Position numbers and translations under genes: made by a program. The notes below the pieces were generated by a model. It saw nothing but the letters and a program-made list of their open reading frames with translations, was not told the origin of the DNA and did not search any database. Shown here piece after piece: positions 54,236-62,770 of a DNA stretch of 64,000 nucleotides. Position 1 is the first letter of the stretch. Each line of letters starts with the position of its first letter. Where the stretch lies: positions 1,860,001 through 1,924,000 of the forward strand of contig NZ_CP063458.1 of the NCBI RefSeq assembly GCF_015169395.1. The letters are read 5' to 3'. Source of the DNA: Humisphaera borealis. Lineage in GTDB: Bacteria > Planctomycetota > Phycisphaerae > Tepidisphaerales > Tepidisphaeraceae.

Positions 54236-54387
54236 CCGGCATTTCGGCCATCCGTCGGCGTAAACGGGTTCATCGAGCCGCGACCGTCAACCGCGTGCCG
54301 CGTGCTTCTTGAGAATCGTCATCCGCGACCTACAATCCCCCCTTCGCCGCGGGCTTCTCCGTGGCGTGATGGAAATGGAGACGAGCG

Positions 54388-55248
54388 ATGTTCAGCGGTG
54401 CGATGACTGCGTTGGTGACCCCCTTTCGTGAAGGCCGGCTCGATGAAGCCCGCCTTAAGGAACAGGTCGAGCACCAGATCAAAGGCGGCATCGACGGGCT
54501 GGTTCCGGTGGGGACCACCGGCGAGTCACCCACGGTTGACTTCGAGGAGCATGCCCGTGTCATCGAACTGACGGTCGAGTTCGCCAACGGCCGGGTTCCG
54601 GTCGTCGCCGGCACCGGCGGCAACGCGACGGCGGAGGCGATCGAACTCCACCAGATCGCCAAGAAGGCCGGCTGCCAGGGGTGCCTGTCCGTCAACCCCT
54701 ACTACAACAAGCCGACCCAGGAAGGCCTGTACCGGCACTTCATGACGCTAGCCGACCGCGTCGACCTGCCGATCGTCCTCTACAACATCCCCGGCCGAAC
54801 CGGCATCACCATGTCGCCGCAGACGGTGGCTCGGCTCAACGCCCACAAGAACATCGTTGCGATCAAAGAGGCGACCGGCTCGCTCGACATGGCGACCGAA
54901 ATCCTGTCGCTGTGCGACATCACGCTCGTCAGCGGTGACGACTCGCTGACGCTGCCGCTCATGAGCGTCGGTGGCAAGGGCGTGATCAGCGTGGCAAGCA
55001 ACCTCATCCCTGCCGAGATCAAGAAGCTGGTCAAGCTCGCCGCCGACGGCAAGTACGCCGAAGCGGCGAAGCAGCACATCCGGCTGTTCCCGTTCATTAA
55101 GAGCCTGTTCCTCGACGGCAACCCCGCCGGCATCAAGTACGCGATGAGCCTGGCGAACATGGACACCGGCGAGCTCCGCCTGCCGTTGTGGGAGGCGAGC
55201 GAGGCGACCAAGCAGACGATCGCCGCGGAGATGAAGAAGCTGATGTGA
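54388..55248 (+). CDS. dapA: 4-hydroxy-tetrahydrodipicolinate synthase
   Basis: A 286-residue TIM-barrel lyase that condenses pyruvate with aspartate semialdehyde, the first step of the lysine/diaminopimelate branch. All key residues are present: GTTGES (Thr43-Thr44), LYNIPGR with Tyr132 and Arg137, and the Schiff-base Lys160 in VAIKEATGSLD. GGAGA lies a few bases before the ATG. It is followed by the aroDE fusion gene in the same direction with a paired-hairpin element filling the gap. The related families (N-acetylneuraminate lyase, 2-keto-3-deoxygluconate aldolase) lack this exact combination. Confidence 0.93.
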   Translation: MFSGAMTALVTPFREGRLDEARLKEQVEHQIKGGIDGLVPVGTTGESPTVDFEEHARVIELTVEFANGRVPVVAGTGGNATAEAIELHQIAKKAGCQGCLSVNPYYNKPTQEGLYRHFMTLADRVDLPIVLYNIPGRTGITMSPQTVARLNAHKNIVAIKEATGSLDMATEILSLCDITLVSGDDSLTLPLMSVGGKGVISVASNLIPAEIKKLVKLAADGKYAEAAKQHIRLFPFIKSLFLDGNPAGIKYAMSLANMDTGELRLPLWEASEATKQTIAAEMKKLM

Positions 55249-55255
55249 TGATTTC

Positions 55256-55411
55256 GTAGGGTGGGGTTCACCCCACCGCATCGCGTGCGATGACCGGTTG
55301 TTTACCCCGACCGGATGTCCTCGCCGAGACGAAATGTCGACTGTTTCGCCGCTCCAGCGATCCGACACAACTTGTCCCCGCCGCTTCTCGGTGGGGTGAA
55401 CCCCACCGTAC
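55256..55411. repeat. REP/BIME-like element filling the dapA-aroDE gap
   Basis: Arms 55256-55278 and 55389-55411 (23 nt) match at 22 of 23 positions in inverted orientation. The left arm starts with GTAG, then a hairpin GGTGGGG-tt(c)a-CCCCACC. The element begins 8 bases after the dapA stop and ends 8 bases before the chosen aroDE start. Confidence 0.88.
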
Positions 55412-55419
55412 AGAATGCT

Positions 55420-57072
55420 GTGACTTACCTCTGCGTCGCCATCTTCGTCCAGTCTGAGCAACAGGCCCAGCGCGACATCGCGCTGGCCGCCGAGGCTGGC
55501 GCGGACATGGTCGAGCTGCGGATTGACGATCACGCGGATCTGGGCGCGATTGGCCTGGGGCAACTCTCGCTGCTTCTGCAAAGCAGTTCGTTGCCGGCGA
55601 TCGTGACGTGCCGGCCGATCTGGGAGGGCGGGCGCTCCAGGCTGTCGGATACGGATCGACTCGCCCTTCTCTCGGCCGCCGACGAAGCGGACGCGGCTTA
55701 CCTTGACGTCGAACTAGAGACAACCAGGCACGCCGAGGCCAAAGACTTCCTCGACGATAAGCTGCCCCGCCGCCGCGAAGAGCGAGCCGGGCTCATTTTC
55801 AGCTCCCATGATTTCACCGGCCGCCCGGCGAAGCTGACGGCCATTTTCGACGAACTGGTGCGCTCCCCCGCCGACGTCGCCAAGATCGTCTGGACAGCCC
55901 GCACCGTTCGCGACAACCTCGAGGCGTTCGAACTGCTGCGCCATCGCGCCAAGCCGACGATCGCGCTGTGCATGGGCGAGGCCGGGCTGATCTCGCGCGT
56001 GCTGGCCAAAAAGTTCGGCGCGTTCCTGACCTTCGCCTCACTCGAAACCGGCGGCGGAACCGCACCCGGGCAGGTGTCGGTCCGAGACATGAAGCGGCTC
56101 TACCGCTGGGACGCGATCGCGCCCGCCACGAAGGTTTATGGCGTCGTCGGATCGCCGGTGGCGCACTCGATGTCCCCCGCGATCCACAACGCCGCGTTCG
56201 ACACGACCGGCTTCGACGGCGTTTACGTGCCGCTGCTGGTCGAGCCGAGTTACGAGTCGTTCAAGGCGTTTATGGAAACGTTCCTGGCCGCCGAGGGACT
56301 GCACCTGTCGGGCCTGTCGGTCACGATTCCGCACAAGGAAAATGCGCTGCGCTACCTGAAGGAGAAGGGCGCCGAGATCGACCCCCTCGCCGAGCGGATC
56401 GGTGCGCTCAATACGATTGCCATCCGTAGGGTCCGCCTTGGCGGACGCGGTGGCAATGGCGTCGAAGAAAGCAACGCCGAGCCGTCCAACGCCGTCGCGT
56501 CCGCCAAGGCGGACCCTACTTTGTACGGCACCAGCACCGACTACGCCGCGATCCTGGACAGCATCACGACGAAACTGGGAATCAGCCGGGAACAGTTGAA
56601 GGACTACCGGGTCGCCGTGATTGGTGCCGGCGGAACGGGGCGAACCGCCGTCGCGGCGCTGGCGCATTACGGGGCGACGGTCGTCGTCTACAACCGTACG
56701 CGCGAAAAGGCCGACGCACTCGCCGCCGAGTTCAACGGCAAGACCGGCAAGGTGGTCGCCGCCGACATGGCCAAGCTCTGCGATTCCTGCTGCCAGATCT
56801 ATATCAACACGACCAGCATCGGTATGAGCCCGAATGTCGAGCAGAGCGCGTTCGGCGACCGACCGCCGGCGCTCAGCGCCGACAGCGTGGTCTTTGATGC
56901 TGTCTATAACCCGGTGCGGACGATGTTCATCAGGCAGGCCGAAGCCGCGGGTGCCCGAACCATCAATGGGGTGGAGATGTTCGTGAGGCAGGCTGCGGCG
57001 CAGTTTGAACTTTGGACCGGCACGCCCGCGCCCACCGACGTCATGCGCAACGTGGTCGAAAGCCGTCTGTAG
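55420..57072 (+). CDS. aroDE: Fused 3-dehydroquinate dehydratase/shikimate dehydrogenase
   Basis: A 550-residue bifunctional shikimate-pathway enzyme. Residues 1-~225 are a type I dehydroquinase: MVELRID, VTCRPIWEGG, catalytic His130 in FSSHDF and Schiff-base Lys155 in DVAKIVWTA. Residues ~238-550 are AroE: GVVGSPVAHSMSPAIHN, Lys306 in TIPHKENA, Asp374 in STDY, the NADP-site VIGAGGTGRTA and NRTREKAD. Residues 336-367 are an insertion between ALNTIAI and LYGTSTDY that comes from an in-frame paired-hairpin repeat. The start is placed at GTG 55420, because upstream residues are a translation of another repeat. All active-site residues remain, so the enzyme is probably working. Confidence 0.92.
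   Translation: MTYLCVAIFVQSEQQAQRDIALAAEAGADMVELRIDDHADLGAIGLGQLSLLLQSSSLPAIVTCRPIWEGGRSRLSDTDRLALLSAADEADAAYLDVELETTRHAEAKDFLDDKLPRRREERAGLIFSSHDFTGRPAKLTAIFDELVRSPADVAKIVWTARTVRDNLEAFELLRHRAKPTIALCMGEAGLISRVLAKKFGAFLTFASLETGGGTAPGQVSVRDMKRLYRWDAIAPATKVYGVVGSPVAHSMSPAIHNAAFDTTGFDGVYVPLLVEPSYESFKAFMETFLAAEGLHLSGLSVTIPHKENALRYLKEKGAEIDPLAERIGALNTIAIRRVRLGGRGGNGVEESNAEPSNAVASAKADPTLYGTSTDYAAILDSITTKLGISREQLKDYRVAVIGAGGTGRTAVAALAHYGATVVVYNRTREKADALAAEFNGKTGKVVAADMAKLCDSCCQIYINTTSIGMSPNVEQSAFGDRPPALSADSVVFDAVYNPVRTMFIRQAEAAGARTINGVEMFVRQAAAQFELWTGTPAPTDVMRNVVESRL
56426..56519. repeat. REP/BIME-like element inserted in frame within aroDE
   Basis: Arms 56426-56449 and 56496-56519 are perfect inverted copies over 24 nt. 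The arm begins GTAG, then GGTCCGCCTTGGCGGAC, a hairpin with an 8-bp stem. The inserted segment spans 32 codons (56425-56520) without stop codons. Confidence 0.92.
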
Positions 57073-57109
57073 GGCGGAGCATTTCCGGTATTGCCCGGAT
57101 CACACCCGC

Positions 57110-57883
57110 CTACTTCGCCGGCGCGGCCAGGAAGTTGTACGCCTGGAACGGATATCGCATCGACTTCTCGAACCGTTCAAACGCCAGCGGCTGACCGTCG
57201 GCGAGCCAGTCCTTCAGCAGGTAAACCCGGTACCCCAGCGACTGCTCGATGTAGTCGAAGATTTCCCGCGGCGTCGAGCCGGCGCTCTTTAAACCGTCGA
57301 TCGTGCATTCGAAGAGGATGTACGGCTTGCCCCGGGCGATCGTCTGCGCAGCGCCCTTGAACACCGACAGCTCGGCACCTTCGACATCCACCTTGATGAA
57401 GCCGATTGGCCGATCCGCCGGCACCATCTCGTCCACGGGCATGCAGCGGACTTTCACTTCTTCAATCTTGTCGGTTTCATTGGCGTGCACGTTCATGCCG
57501 CTGAAGCCCGAGCGCGTGATGTTGCGGTAGAAGGTGATCTCGCCGGGCTTGTCGCTGACGGCGCAGTGATGAATCTCGACATCCGAGAACTTCTTTTTGA
57601 GCCGAGCCGCCTTATCCGGAAGAGCTTCAAACGCGGCGTGCTTGCCCTTGGGGGCAAGCCGCAGAAGCTGGCTCAGAAACGAACCCAGATGGCAGCCGAT
57701 GTCGAGGCAGTTGGTGTCGGCCTTGACGACGCGGTCGAGCATGGCGTCGATACGGTCATTCTCGATGTAGATTTCCGCGAGCTCCGGATGCTTCCGCCGC
57801 TTGCGAAAACCAGCCAGATGGCGGAGCTGCTGGAGCGGGCGCTCGAGCGGCGTACGAATGAACATCTGTTTGAGAGCTTCCAT
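57110..57883 (-). CDS. FkbM family methyltransferase
   Basis: A 257-residue SAM-dependent methyltransferase. The SAM-binding motif NCLDIGCHLGSFLSQLLR is followed by HAAFEALPDKAARLKKKF and the FkbM-specific IGFIKVDVEGAELSVFKGA. FkbM enzymes O-methylate sugars or polyketides; the substrate here is unknown. The start at ATG 57883 fits the family better than the longer frame from 58078. It converges with aroDE with only 37 bp between stops. Confidence 0.87.
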   Translation of the reverse strand: MEALKQMFIRTPLERPLQQLRHLAGFRKRRKHPELAEIYIENDRIDAMLDRVVKADTNCLDIGCHLGSFLSQLLRLAPKGKHAAFEALPDKAARLKKKFSDVEIHHCAVSDKPGEITFYRNITRSGFSGMNVHANETDKIEEVKVRCMPVDEMVPADRPIGFIKVDVEGAELSVFKGAAQTIARGKPYILFECTIDGLKSAGSTPREIFDYIEQSLGYRVYLLKDWLADGQPLAFERFEKSMRYPFQAYNFLAAPAK

Positions 57884-58077
57884 CACGCAACACCATCCTG
57901 AAGCAGTCTCGTACGACGCCAATGCAGGCGTCGCGTCCGATATCCGGCGGTACGAAGTCGCTCCTCTCCGAGATATCGGCGAGGAACCCGTACGCCTTCC
58001 CCGAAAAGCGACCTGGAACCACTTTTGTTCCAAACGCTTCGGCAGGAAACATGGTCGGTGATGCGGCCGGAAATACA

Positions 58078-58110
58078 AGAGGGACCGCTTCGGGATGAAG
58101 CGGTCCCTCT
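58078..58110 (-). terminator. Perfect hairpin, likely terminator of the isomerase-like gene
   Basis: AGAGGGACCGCTTC and its perfect complement surround a 5-nt loop (14-bp stem). On the minus strand it is followed by ttgtatttcc. It lies downstream of the isomerase-like gene, beyond a family E repeat, and upstream of the FkbM gene, so it can separate the two transcripts. Confidence 0.7.
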
Positions 58111-58164
58111 GAAAGTCGTCGACTCGCGATGCTAGTGCGCTGCCATAGCCACCATTTGGGATTA

Positions 58165-58258
58165 GGGTGCCATGGGCTGGCGTACTCGCCTGCCCGTGGC
58201 TTGCCTCGTCTGGCGTCGCCCCGCCACGGGCAGCGGAGCACCGCAGCCCATGGCACCC
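58165..58258. repeat. Paired-hairpin element, family E
   Basis: Arms 58165-58199 and 58224-58258 (35 nt) start GGGTGCCATGGGCTG and agree except in the inner stem, where GGCGTACTCGCC in one arm corresponds to GCGGTGCTCCGC in the other; both can pair. It sits 18 bases after the stop of the isomerase-like gene. Confidence 0.85.
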
Positions 58259-58276
58259 AAATAGTCGCTCGGCTCT

Positions 58277-59329
58277 CTATTCCTTCCAGCCGTGCAGATC
58301 GCGTACCTTCACCATCGCGCCCAGGATGTCGTTCCAGGTTTGCGGCTTCATCATGACTTCGTTGGGGAACATGCAGCCGTCCCAGCAAATGTGCCGCAGG
58401 CGCTTCATGGGAACGCCGGCGTCGTTCTTCAGCCAGAAACCGGCGTGCTTCGGAATGTCGAGCTTGCCGGTGGGGTCGGTCGCCTGGCAGTGACGGCCGG
58501 TCTTGTCGTGGCTGCCCGAACCGAAGACGGTGCCGTTGTTCTGAGCGACGTGGAAGTCAATCGTCCAGGGGCGAAGCGCGGAGGTCAGCTTCTTGAGGGC
58601 CTCGTCGAGCTTCGCCTGGTCCTTCCAGTCGTAGCCTTCGGGGAGCAGCGCGTCTTCAGGGGCGTTGTAGCCCATGGTGTAGAGCAGCGTGTGGGCCATA
58701 TCGGCCTGGAAGCCGACCGTCGCCGGGCGATCGGTGAGTTCGAGCAGTTCGATCATGCGCTTCCAGGAGTGCATGCCGCCCCAGCAGATTTCACCCTCGG
58801 CGGCGAGGCGCTCGCCGTAGCCTTCGGCGACGTCGGCGGCCTGACGCCAGGTCTCAGCGATCTTCTTCTGATTGCCGGCGGGGTCGGCGTACCAGTCGTG
58901 CGGGCTGGAGGCCGAATCGATGCGGACGATGCCGTAGGGCCGCGCGCCGTGGCGGCGAAGCTTCTCGCCGATCGCGCACGCCTTACGGACGGATGCGACG
59001 AAGTTCTTGCGGTCGGTCTCGGAACCCATCGCCGCCCCGCCGCCCGTCGGCGGCCAGACCGGCGCGACGACCGAGCCGATCGACAGGTTCGCCTTCTGGA
59101 ACTTCTCGGCCAGCTTCTTGATGCCGTCGTCGTCGATATCGATCGACACGTGCGGGTCGAACAGGAACAGGTCCATGCCGTCGAACTTGACGCCGTCCAC
59201 CGAGGCGGCGGCGGTCATCTCGATCATCTTGTCGAGCAGGATCGGCGGCTCGGAATCCGGACCCTTGCCGACCAGGCCAGGCCAGGCGGCGTTGTGCAGT
59301 TTCGGATAGTTGTTCAGATGCGCGGTCAT
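58277..59329 (-). CDS. Sugar phosphate isomerase/epimerase-like TIM barrel protein
   Basis: A 350-residue protein of the xylose isomerase-like TIM-barrel superfamily (AP endonuclease family 2). Metal-binding style residues appear in [25 protein letters not shown] and [12 protein letters not shown], and acidic/His residues lie at strand ends ([15 protein letters not shown]). No signal peptide is seen. Members interconvert or degrade sugars and inositols; the precise reaction here is unknown. It stands alone, with a family E repeat and a terminator hairpin behind it. Confidence 0.82.
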   Translation of the reverse strand: MTAHLNNYPKLHNAAWPGLVGKGPDSEPPILLDKMIEMTAAASVDGVKFDGMDLFLFDPHVSIDIDDDGIKKLAEKFQKANLSIGSVVAPVWPPTGGGAAMGSETDRKNFVASVRKACAIGEKLRRHGARPYGIVRIDSASSPHDWYADPAGNQKKIAETWRQAADVAEGYGERLAAEGEICWGGMHSWKRMIELLELTDRPATVGFQADMAHTLLYTMGYNAPEDALLPEGYDWKDQAKLDEALKKLTSALRPWTIDFHVAQNNGTVFGSGSHDKTGRHCQATDPTGKLDIPKHAGFWLKNDAGVPMKRLRHICWDGCMFPNEVMMKPQTWNDILGAMVKVRDLHGWKE

Positions 59330-59595
59330 GGACGGTTTTCTCCTTGGTCTGTATCTGGTTCAATGCCTCGCCGACGCCAGCTCACGAACTGCAGCCCGTC
59401 AGTCAATCGCGGATCAGCATTCTATCGACCTGCCGCGTGGGCGAAAGTCTGATCGTCGATCGGCGACGGCCGAAGAATTCCGTGATCAGCCGAATAGAAA
59501 CCTGGCTTCATGCGTAAGCTTGGTGATCTCCCGCCAAGCCGTTGTCTGAAGTCAGCGTCCGTCCATCCGCATCGAGGACGAATTCTCGGAACAAC

Positions 59596-60609
59596 ATGCA
59601 GATTCTTAAGCCATCAGGTCGTTCTGTTGCCGCGTCGCCCTGGCTCGCGCTTTTTGCACTCGCTGCCACGGTCGTTTGGCCTGCCGCCGACTGTTCGGCA
59701 CAGACGACTTCCGAACTGCTGGACCCGTGGACCACCAAGGGGTTCGGCGAGACTGTCGACCGCTTTTCCTACCAGGCACAGGCTGCTGTCGACGGAAGCT
59801 CGGCGACGACACAGATCTTCGCCTGGGATTCGGTCGGACGATTCCAACTCGCACCAGACAGCGTTTTGAAGCCGCACCTGGGCTATCGGTACCTCACGCT
59901 CAACTTCGATTCCAACGCGGCGACCCTCCCCGATACGCTTGATGAGCTCAGCCTGGCGGCAGGTGTCAGTCTGGGGTCGCTGGGGGGCGGCAAGCTTTCA
60001 GCGATCGCCGGCATCGGTTACAGCGGCGACAACCTGTTCGCCGACGCCGATGGCCTGTTCGGCATCGGCCACCTTTTGTGGGAACGGCCGCTGAACAAGA
60101 CCGACACGCTCGTGCTCTCGCTGGATTACGATCGCAGCGGAACGCTGCTGCCCGATGTCCCGTTACCGGGGTTCGCATATCGCCATACCGATGACATCTT
60201 GTCCTGGATGGTCGGCTTTCCCCGATCCGAGCTGCTGGTCAACCTGACAACCGGCCTCTCGCTGTCGGCGAGCTATGCCGCCCCGATGACGGCCGACGTC
60301 ACACTCGAACAGCAACTGGGCGACGGCCTCAGCGTCTTTGGCGGATATTCCAACTTCTTCAACGGGTTCTTCCTCGACGGCGAGTCTCGCGAGGATCGGT
60401 TCTTTCTGCAGATGCAGCGCGTCGAAGTCGGTTTGCGTTACATCAACGGCGACATGCTGGGCAAGGGTCTTTACCTGGACGCCGGGCTGAGCGTGGGCTA
60501 CGTGCTGGACCAGAGCTGGTCCCGGGGCTTTGACGTGCGCGACCTGGAAAACATCGGCAGTACCGAAGCCACGCCATTCGTAGGACTCGTGATTCGAGGC
60601 CGGTTCTAA
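59596..60609 (+). CDS. Outer-membrane beta-barrel-like exported protein
   Basis: A 337-residue protein with a signal peptide (WLALFALAATVVWPAADCSAQ). The mature part is rich in alternating Gly/Leu/Tyr strands (LKPHLGYRYLTLNFDSN, LSAIAGIGYSGDNLFAD, LSVFGGYSNFFNGFF, KGLYLDAGLSVGYVLDQSW) and ends in RGRF, a terminal Phe as in Bam-assembled outer-membrane proteins. The pattern resembles the uncharacterised DUF6268-type barrels of planctomycetes. The start is ATG 59596, giving a normal signal peptide; an ATG at 59542 is in frame. Its ligand is unknown. Confidence 0.72.
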   Translation: MQILKPSGRSVAASPWLALFALAATVVWPAADCSAQTTSELLDPWTTKGFGETVDRFSYQAQAAVDGSSATTQIFAWDSVGRFQLAPDSVLKPHLGYRYLTLNFDSNAATLPDTLDELSLAAGVSLGSLGGGKLSAIAGIGYSGDNLFADADGLFGIGHLLWERPLNKTDTLVLSLDYDRSGTLLPDVPLPGFAYRHTDDILSWMVGFPRSELLVNLTTGLSLSASYAAPMTADVTLEQQLGDGLSVFGGYSNFFNGFFLDGESREDRFFLQMQRVEVGLRYINGDMLGKGLYLDAGLSVGYVLDQSWSRGFDVRDLENIGSTEATPFVGLVIRGRF

Positions 60610-60708
60610 GTCGCCGACCGCGATTCGAGATTTTCCAGCCCACGGCAAGGCCGGCGGACTGGAAGGGCGATGTCGGCGCGAACGCGCGGTCACTGCGCTA
60701 CGCCGAAA

Positions 60709-61182
60709 TCACTTCACGCGCTGGAACTCGAGCTGCTTGGCGGTCGTGGGCTTTCCGAGCTTCTTCGGCCGATTCTCCGGACCTCCGGTGAGGTAGTCGA
60801 TGTACAGGTTGTCGCCGTCGAGCGCATAGAGCCCGAATCCCCCGTCGGCGGCGGTACCCCAGTCGAGCTGCGACGGCGACAGTTCATTACGCATCGTGTA
60901 CTGGACGGTTTTGGCGTCCTTCAGACCAGGGCCCTGGCGGATCGTCAGGTTGGTCGGCGTGAACTCGAACTGCATGGCGTCCGCGCCCTTGGTCGCATTC
61001 CACTTATCCAGGATGGCGGTCTTGTCCGAGTTGGGCCCGCGTGTGCCTTTCGTAGACACGATGGGTGGAGGCGTCGGGGTGGCCGGCGTTGTGGGCTTAG
61101 GCGGTGTCGTTTGCGCGGATTTGTCATCCTTGCAACCCGCAGTGATCGCCAGAAGTAGAACCACGAAATAGGTCAGCCGCAT
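60709..61182 (-). CDS. Small lipoprotein with TIGR03067-like tail
   Basis: A 157-residue lipoprotein (MRLTYFVVLLLAITAGCKDD, lipobox ITAGC) with a Thr/Pro-rich linker. The C-terminal half (LDWGTAADGGFGLYALDGDN, then LYIDYLTGGPENRPKKLGKP) resembles the planctomycete TIGR03067-type domain, in which a YxLDGDxLxI strand is followed by RPK/RPT. The function of that family is unknown. It is convergent with the barrel gene and divergent from the RTX-type gene. Confidence 0.65.
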   Translation of the reverse strand: MRLTYFVVLLLAITAGCKDDKSAQTTPPKPTTPATPTPPPIVSTKGTRGPNSDKTAILDKWNATKGADAMQFEFTPTNLTIRQGPGLKDAKTVQYTMRNELSPSQLDWGTAADGGFGLYALDGDNLYIDYLTGGPENRPKKLGKPTTAKQLEFQRVK

Positions 61183-61436
61183 TGAAAGATCCTCAGGATC
61201 AAGGGTGAGAGTTGCGTGAGCGCCATGGCTTAGGACGCGTCACTGAGCACAAACCGAAATCCGGCCCGCACCAGTATCTTAACAGGATAACGCCCCACAC
61301 CAACTCTGGTGAATCGCTTGTTATCGGCGAAGAACGGTCCGCCAGCTTAAGTCTCATTCTCCGGCAGTCGATGCCCACTGCTGTCCGCCGAAGCTGTGGC
61401 ATTGATGGGTCAGCAATTTCTACTGGAGACGGGAAC

Positions 61437-62714
61437 ATGAATCGCTTTGCACATCTGCCGGTCGCCGAGACGCTCGAGTCCCGCCGGTTCATGGACGCGA
61501 CGCTGGTCGGTGGTGAACTCCTCATTACCGGTACCGAAGCGAAAGACACGATCACAGTCTCGCTCGACGCGAACGACCCGGAACAGCTCTCGGTCAAGGT
61601 CAACAAGACCACCTACCAGTTCCCGCTCGCCGAGGTCGACACGATCAGCATTGAAGCCCTGGGCGGCAACGACAAGGTCGTCGTACTCGGGAACCAGGGC
61701 GCGATTTACACCAGCGTCAAAGTAGAAGGCGGCTCCGGCAACGACGTCATTACGGGTGGGACCGGCAATGACATGCTCGTCGGCGGCGACGGCAATGACA
61801 CCATCAACGGCGGCGACGGCGATGACTTTCTGTTCGGGGACGCCGGCAACGACAAGCTCACCGGCGGCAGCGCCAACGACTACGTCGACGGCGGCAATGG
61901 CAACGACAGCCTGACCGGCGGACTGAACGACGACACGCTCCTGGCCGGCGACGGCAAGGACAAGCTCGACGCCGGGACCGGCGACGACAACGTTGACGGC
62001 GGCACCGGGAAGGACGCCATAAAGACCGGCACCGGCGAAGATGCGATCGCCGAGGACTCCACCAACCTGAAGGAAGTCAAAGACCGCGGCGACGCTGATG
62101 CCGACTACACCCTCGGTGAACTCACCGAGGAACTCTCCGAACTGCACGAAATGGTCGTCCCCGGCAGCACGGTCTTCCGCTGCGAACTTGCCGACGGCCT
62201 CATGACGCTCTACTACCGCTTCGGCGAGGACCCGACGGCTTATAAGACGGTGCTGGACGTGAGTAATGTAGCCGACGGCGCCCCGCTGAGGGACAACGTC
62301 AATCTCGTCAGCCGCGAAGTGAGCACTTCAGAACTGCGCGACTCGGCCGTCGCGGTGTTCAACGCCCGAGTGCCGAACCTGGGCATCCTGTCGTTCAAGT
62401 CGGTCGGCAATGGCTACTCCGGAACGCTGGGGGAAGGCGCCGAGGAGATTCGCTACCGCGACATCTACGGAACGATTCAACTGATGTCGACCGACGATAT
62501 CGTCTGGACGCTCGACGAGGCGGAGGAAGACCTGGACAACGACGGCATCTTCGATAACTACGGCCAGCAGAACGAGGGCGGCATCCCTCTCGACCCGTCG
62601 TGGACGCCCTTCCCGTCCGGCGACGGACGGACGCTCTATCAGGACTTGCAGGGCAACTGGTTCGAGCCGGGGAATGACGGACTGTTCTACCCGCATTTCA
62701 GCGGCGGGCAGTAA
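61437..62714 (+). CDS. RTX-type calcium-binding surface protein with LEPR-like N-terminal motif
   Basis: A 425-residue protein. The N-terminus (AHLPVAETLESRRFMDATLV) resembles the LEPRxLLSA-type motif at the start of many planctomycete surface proteins. Residues ~95-205 hold about ten GGxGxDxhx nonapeptide repeats of the haemolysin type (GGTGNDMLVGGDGNDTINGG, GGDGDDFLFGDAGNDKLTGG), which bind calcium in a beta-roll. The C-terminal part is globular and unrelated to known domains; it contains LDNDGIFDNYGQQ. The frame extends to 61212, but ATG 61437 with GGAGA before it gives the motif at the right place. It is probably secreted. Confidence 0.82.
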   Translation: MNRFAHLPVAETLESRRFMDATLVGGELLITGTEAKDTITVSLDANDPEQLSVKVNKTTYQFPLAEVDTISIEALGGNDKVVVLGNQGAIYTSVKVEGGSGNDVITGGTGNDMLVGGDGNDTINGGDGDDFLFGDAGNDKLTGGSANDYVDGGNGNDSLTGGLNDDTLLAGDGKDKLDAGTGDDNVDGGTGKDAIKTGTGEDAIAEDSTNLKEVKDRGDADADYTLGELTEELSELHEMVVPGSTVFRCELADGLMTLYYRFGEDPTAYKTVLDVSNVADGAPLRDNVNLVSREVSTSELRDSAVAVFNARVPNLGILSFKSVGNGYSGTLGEGAEEIRYRDIYGTIQLMSTDDIVWTLDEAEEDLDNDGIFDNYGQQNEGGIPLDPSWTPFPSGDGRTLYQDLQGNWFEPGNDGLFYPHFSGGQ

Positions 62715-62770
62715 GCGACGAAGCAATCGCCTGTGAACCAACGTTGCTGCACTTTCGTGCCTGCCTGGGA

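Larger units (their letters stand above)
53582..54387. other. Intergenic region: composite array 2 and dapA leader
   Basis: This 806-base stretch consists of the composite repeat array (53600-53987) and a unique segment of about 400 bases before dapA. The latter carries two copies of CCGCAAAAATGC (54210-54221 and 54224-54235). Open frames across the array are translations of repeats and are not supported as genes. Confidence 0.45.
57884..58276. other. Intergenic region: unique stretch, terminator hairpin, family E element
   Basis: About 190 bases upstream of the FkbM gene show no gene or repeat; they should hold its promoter. A terminator-like hairpin at 58078-58110 and the paired-hairpin element at 58165-58258 fill the rest. 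Confidence 0.4.

Noticed and set aside
53137-54312. Open frames across array 2
   Set aside because: As in array 1, they translate the repeats and overlap the AIM24 gene in the opposite strand or another frame.
57064-57115. GTAG-type element between aroDE and the FkbM gene
   Set aside because: GTAGGGCGG and CCGCCTAC are complementary, but both TAG triplets are simply the two stop codons and the arms are too short to call.
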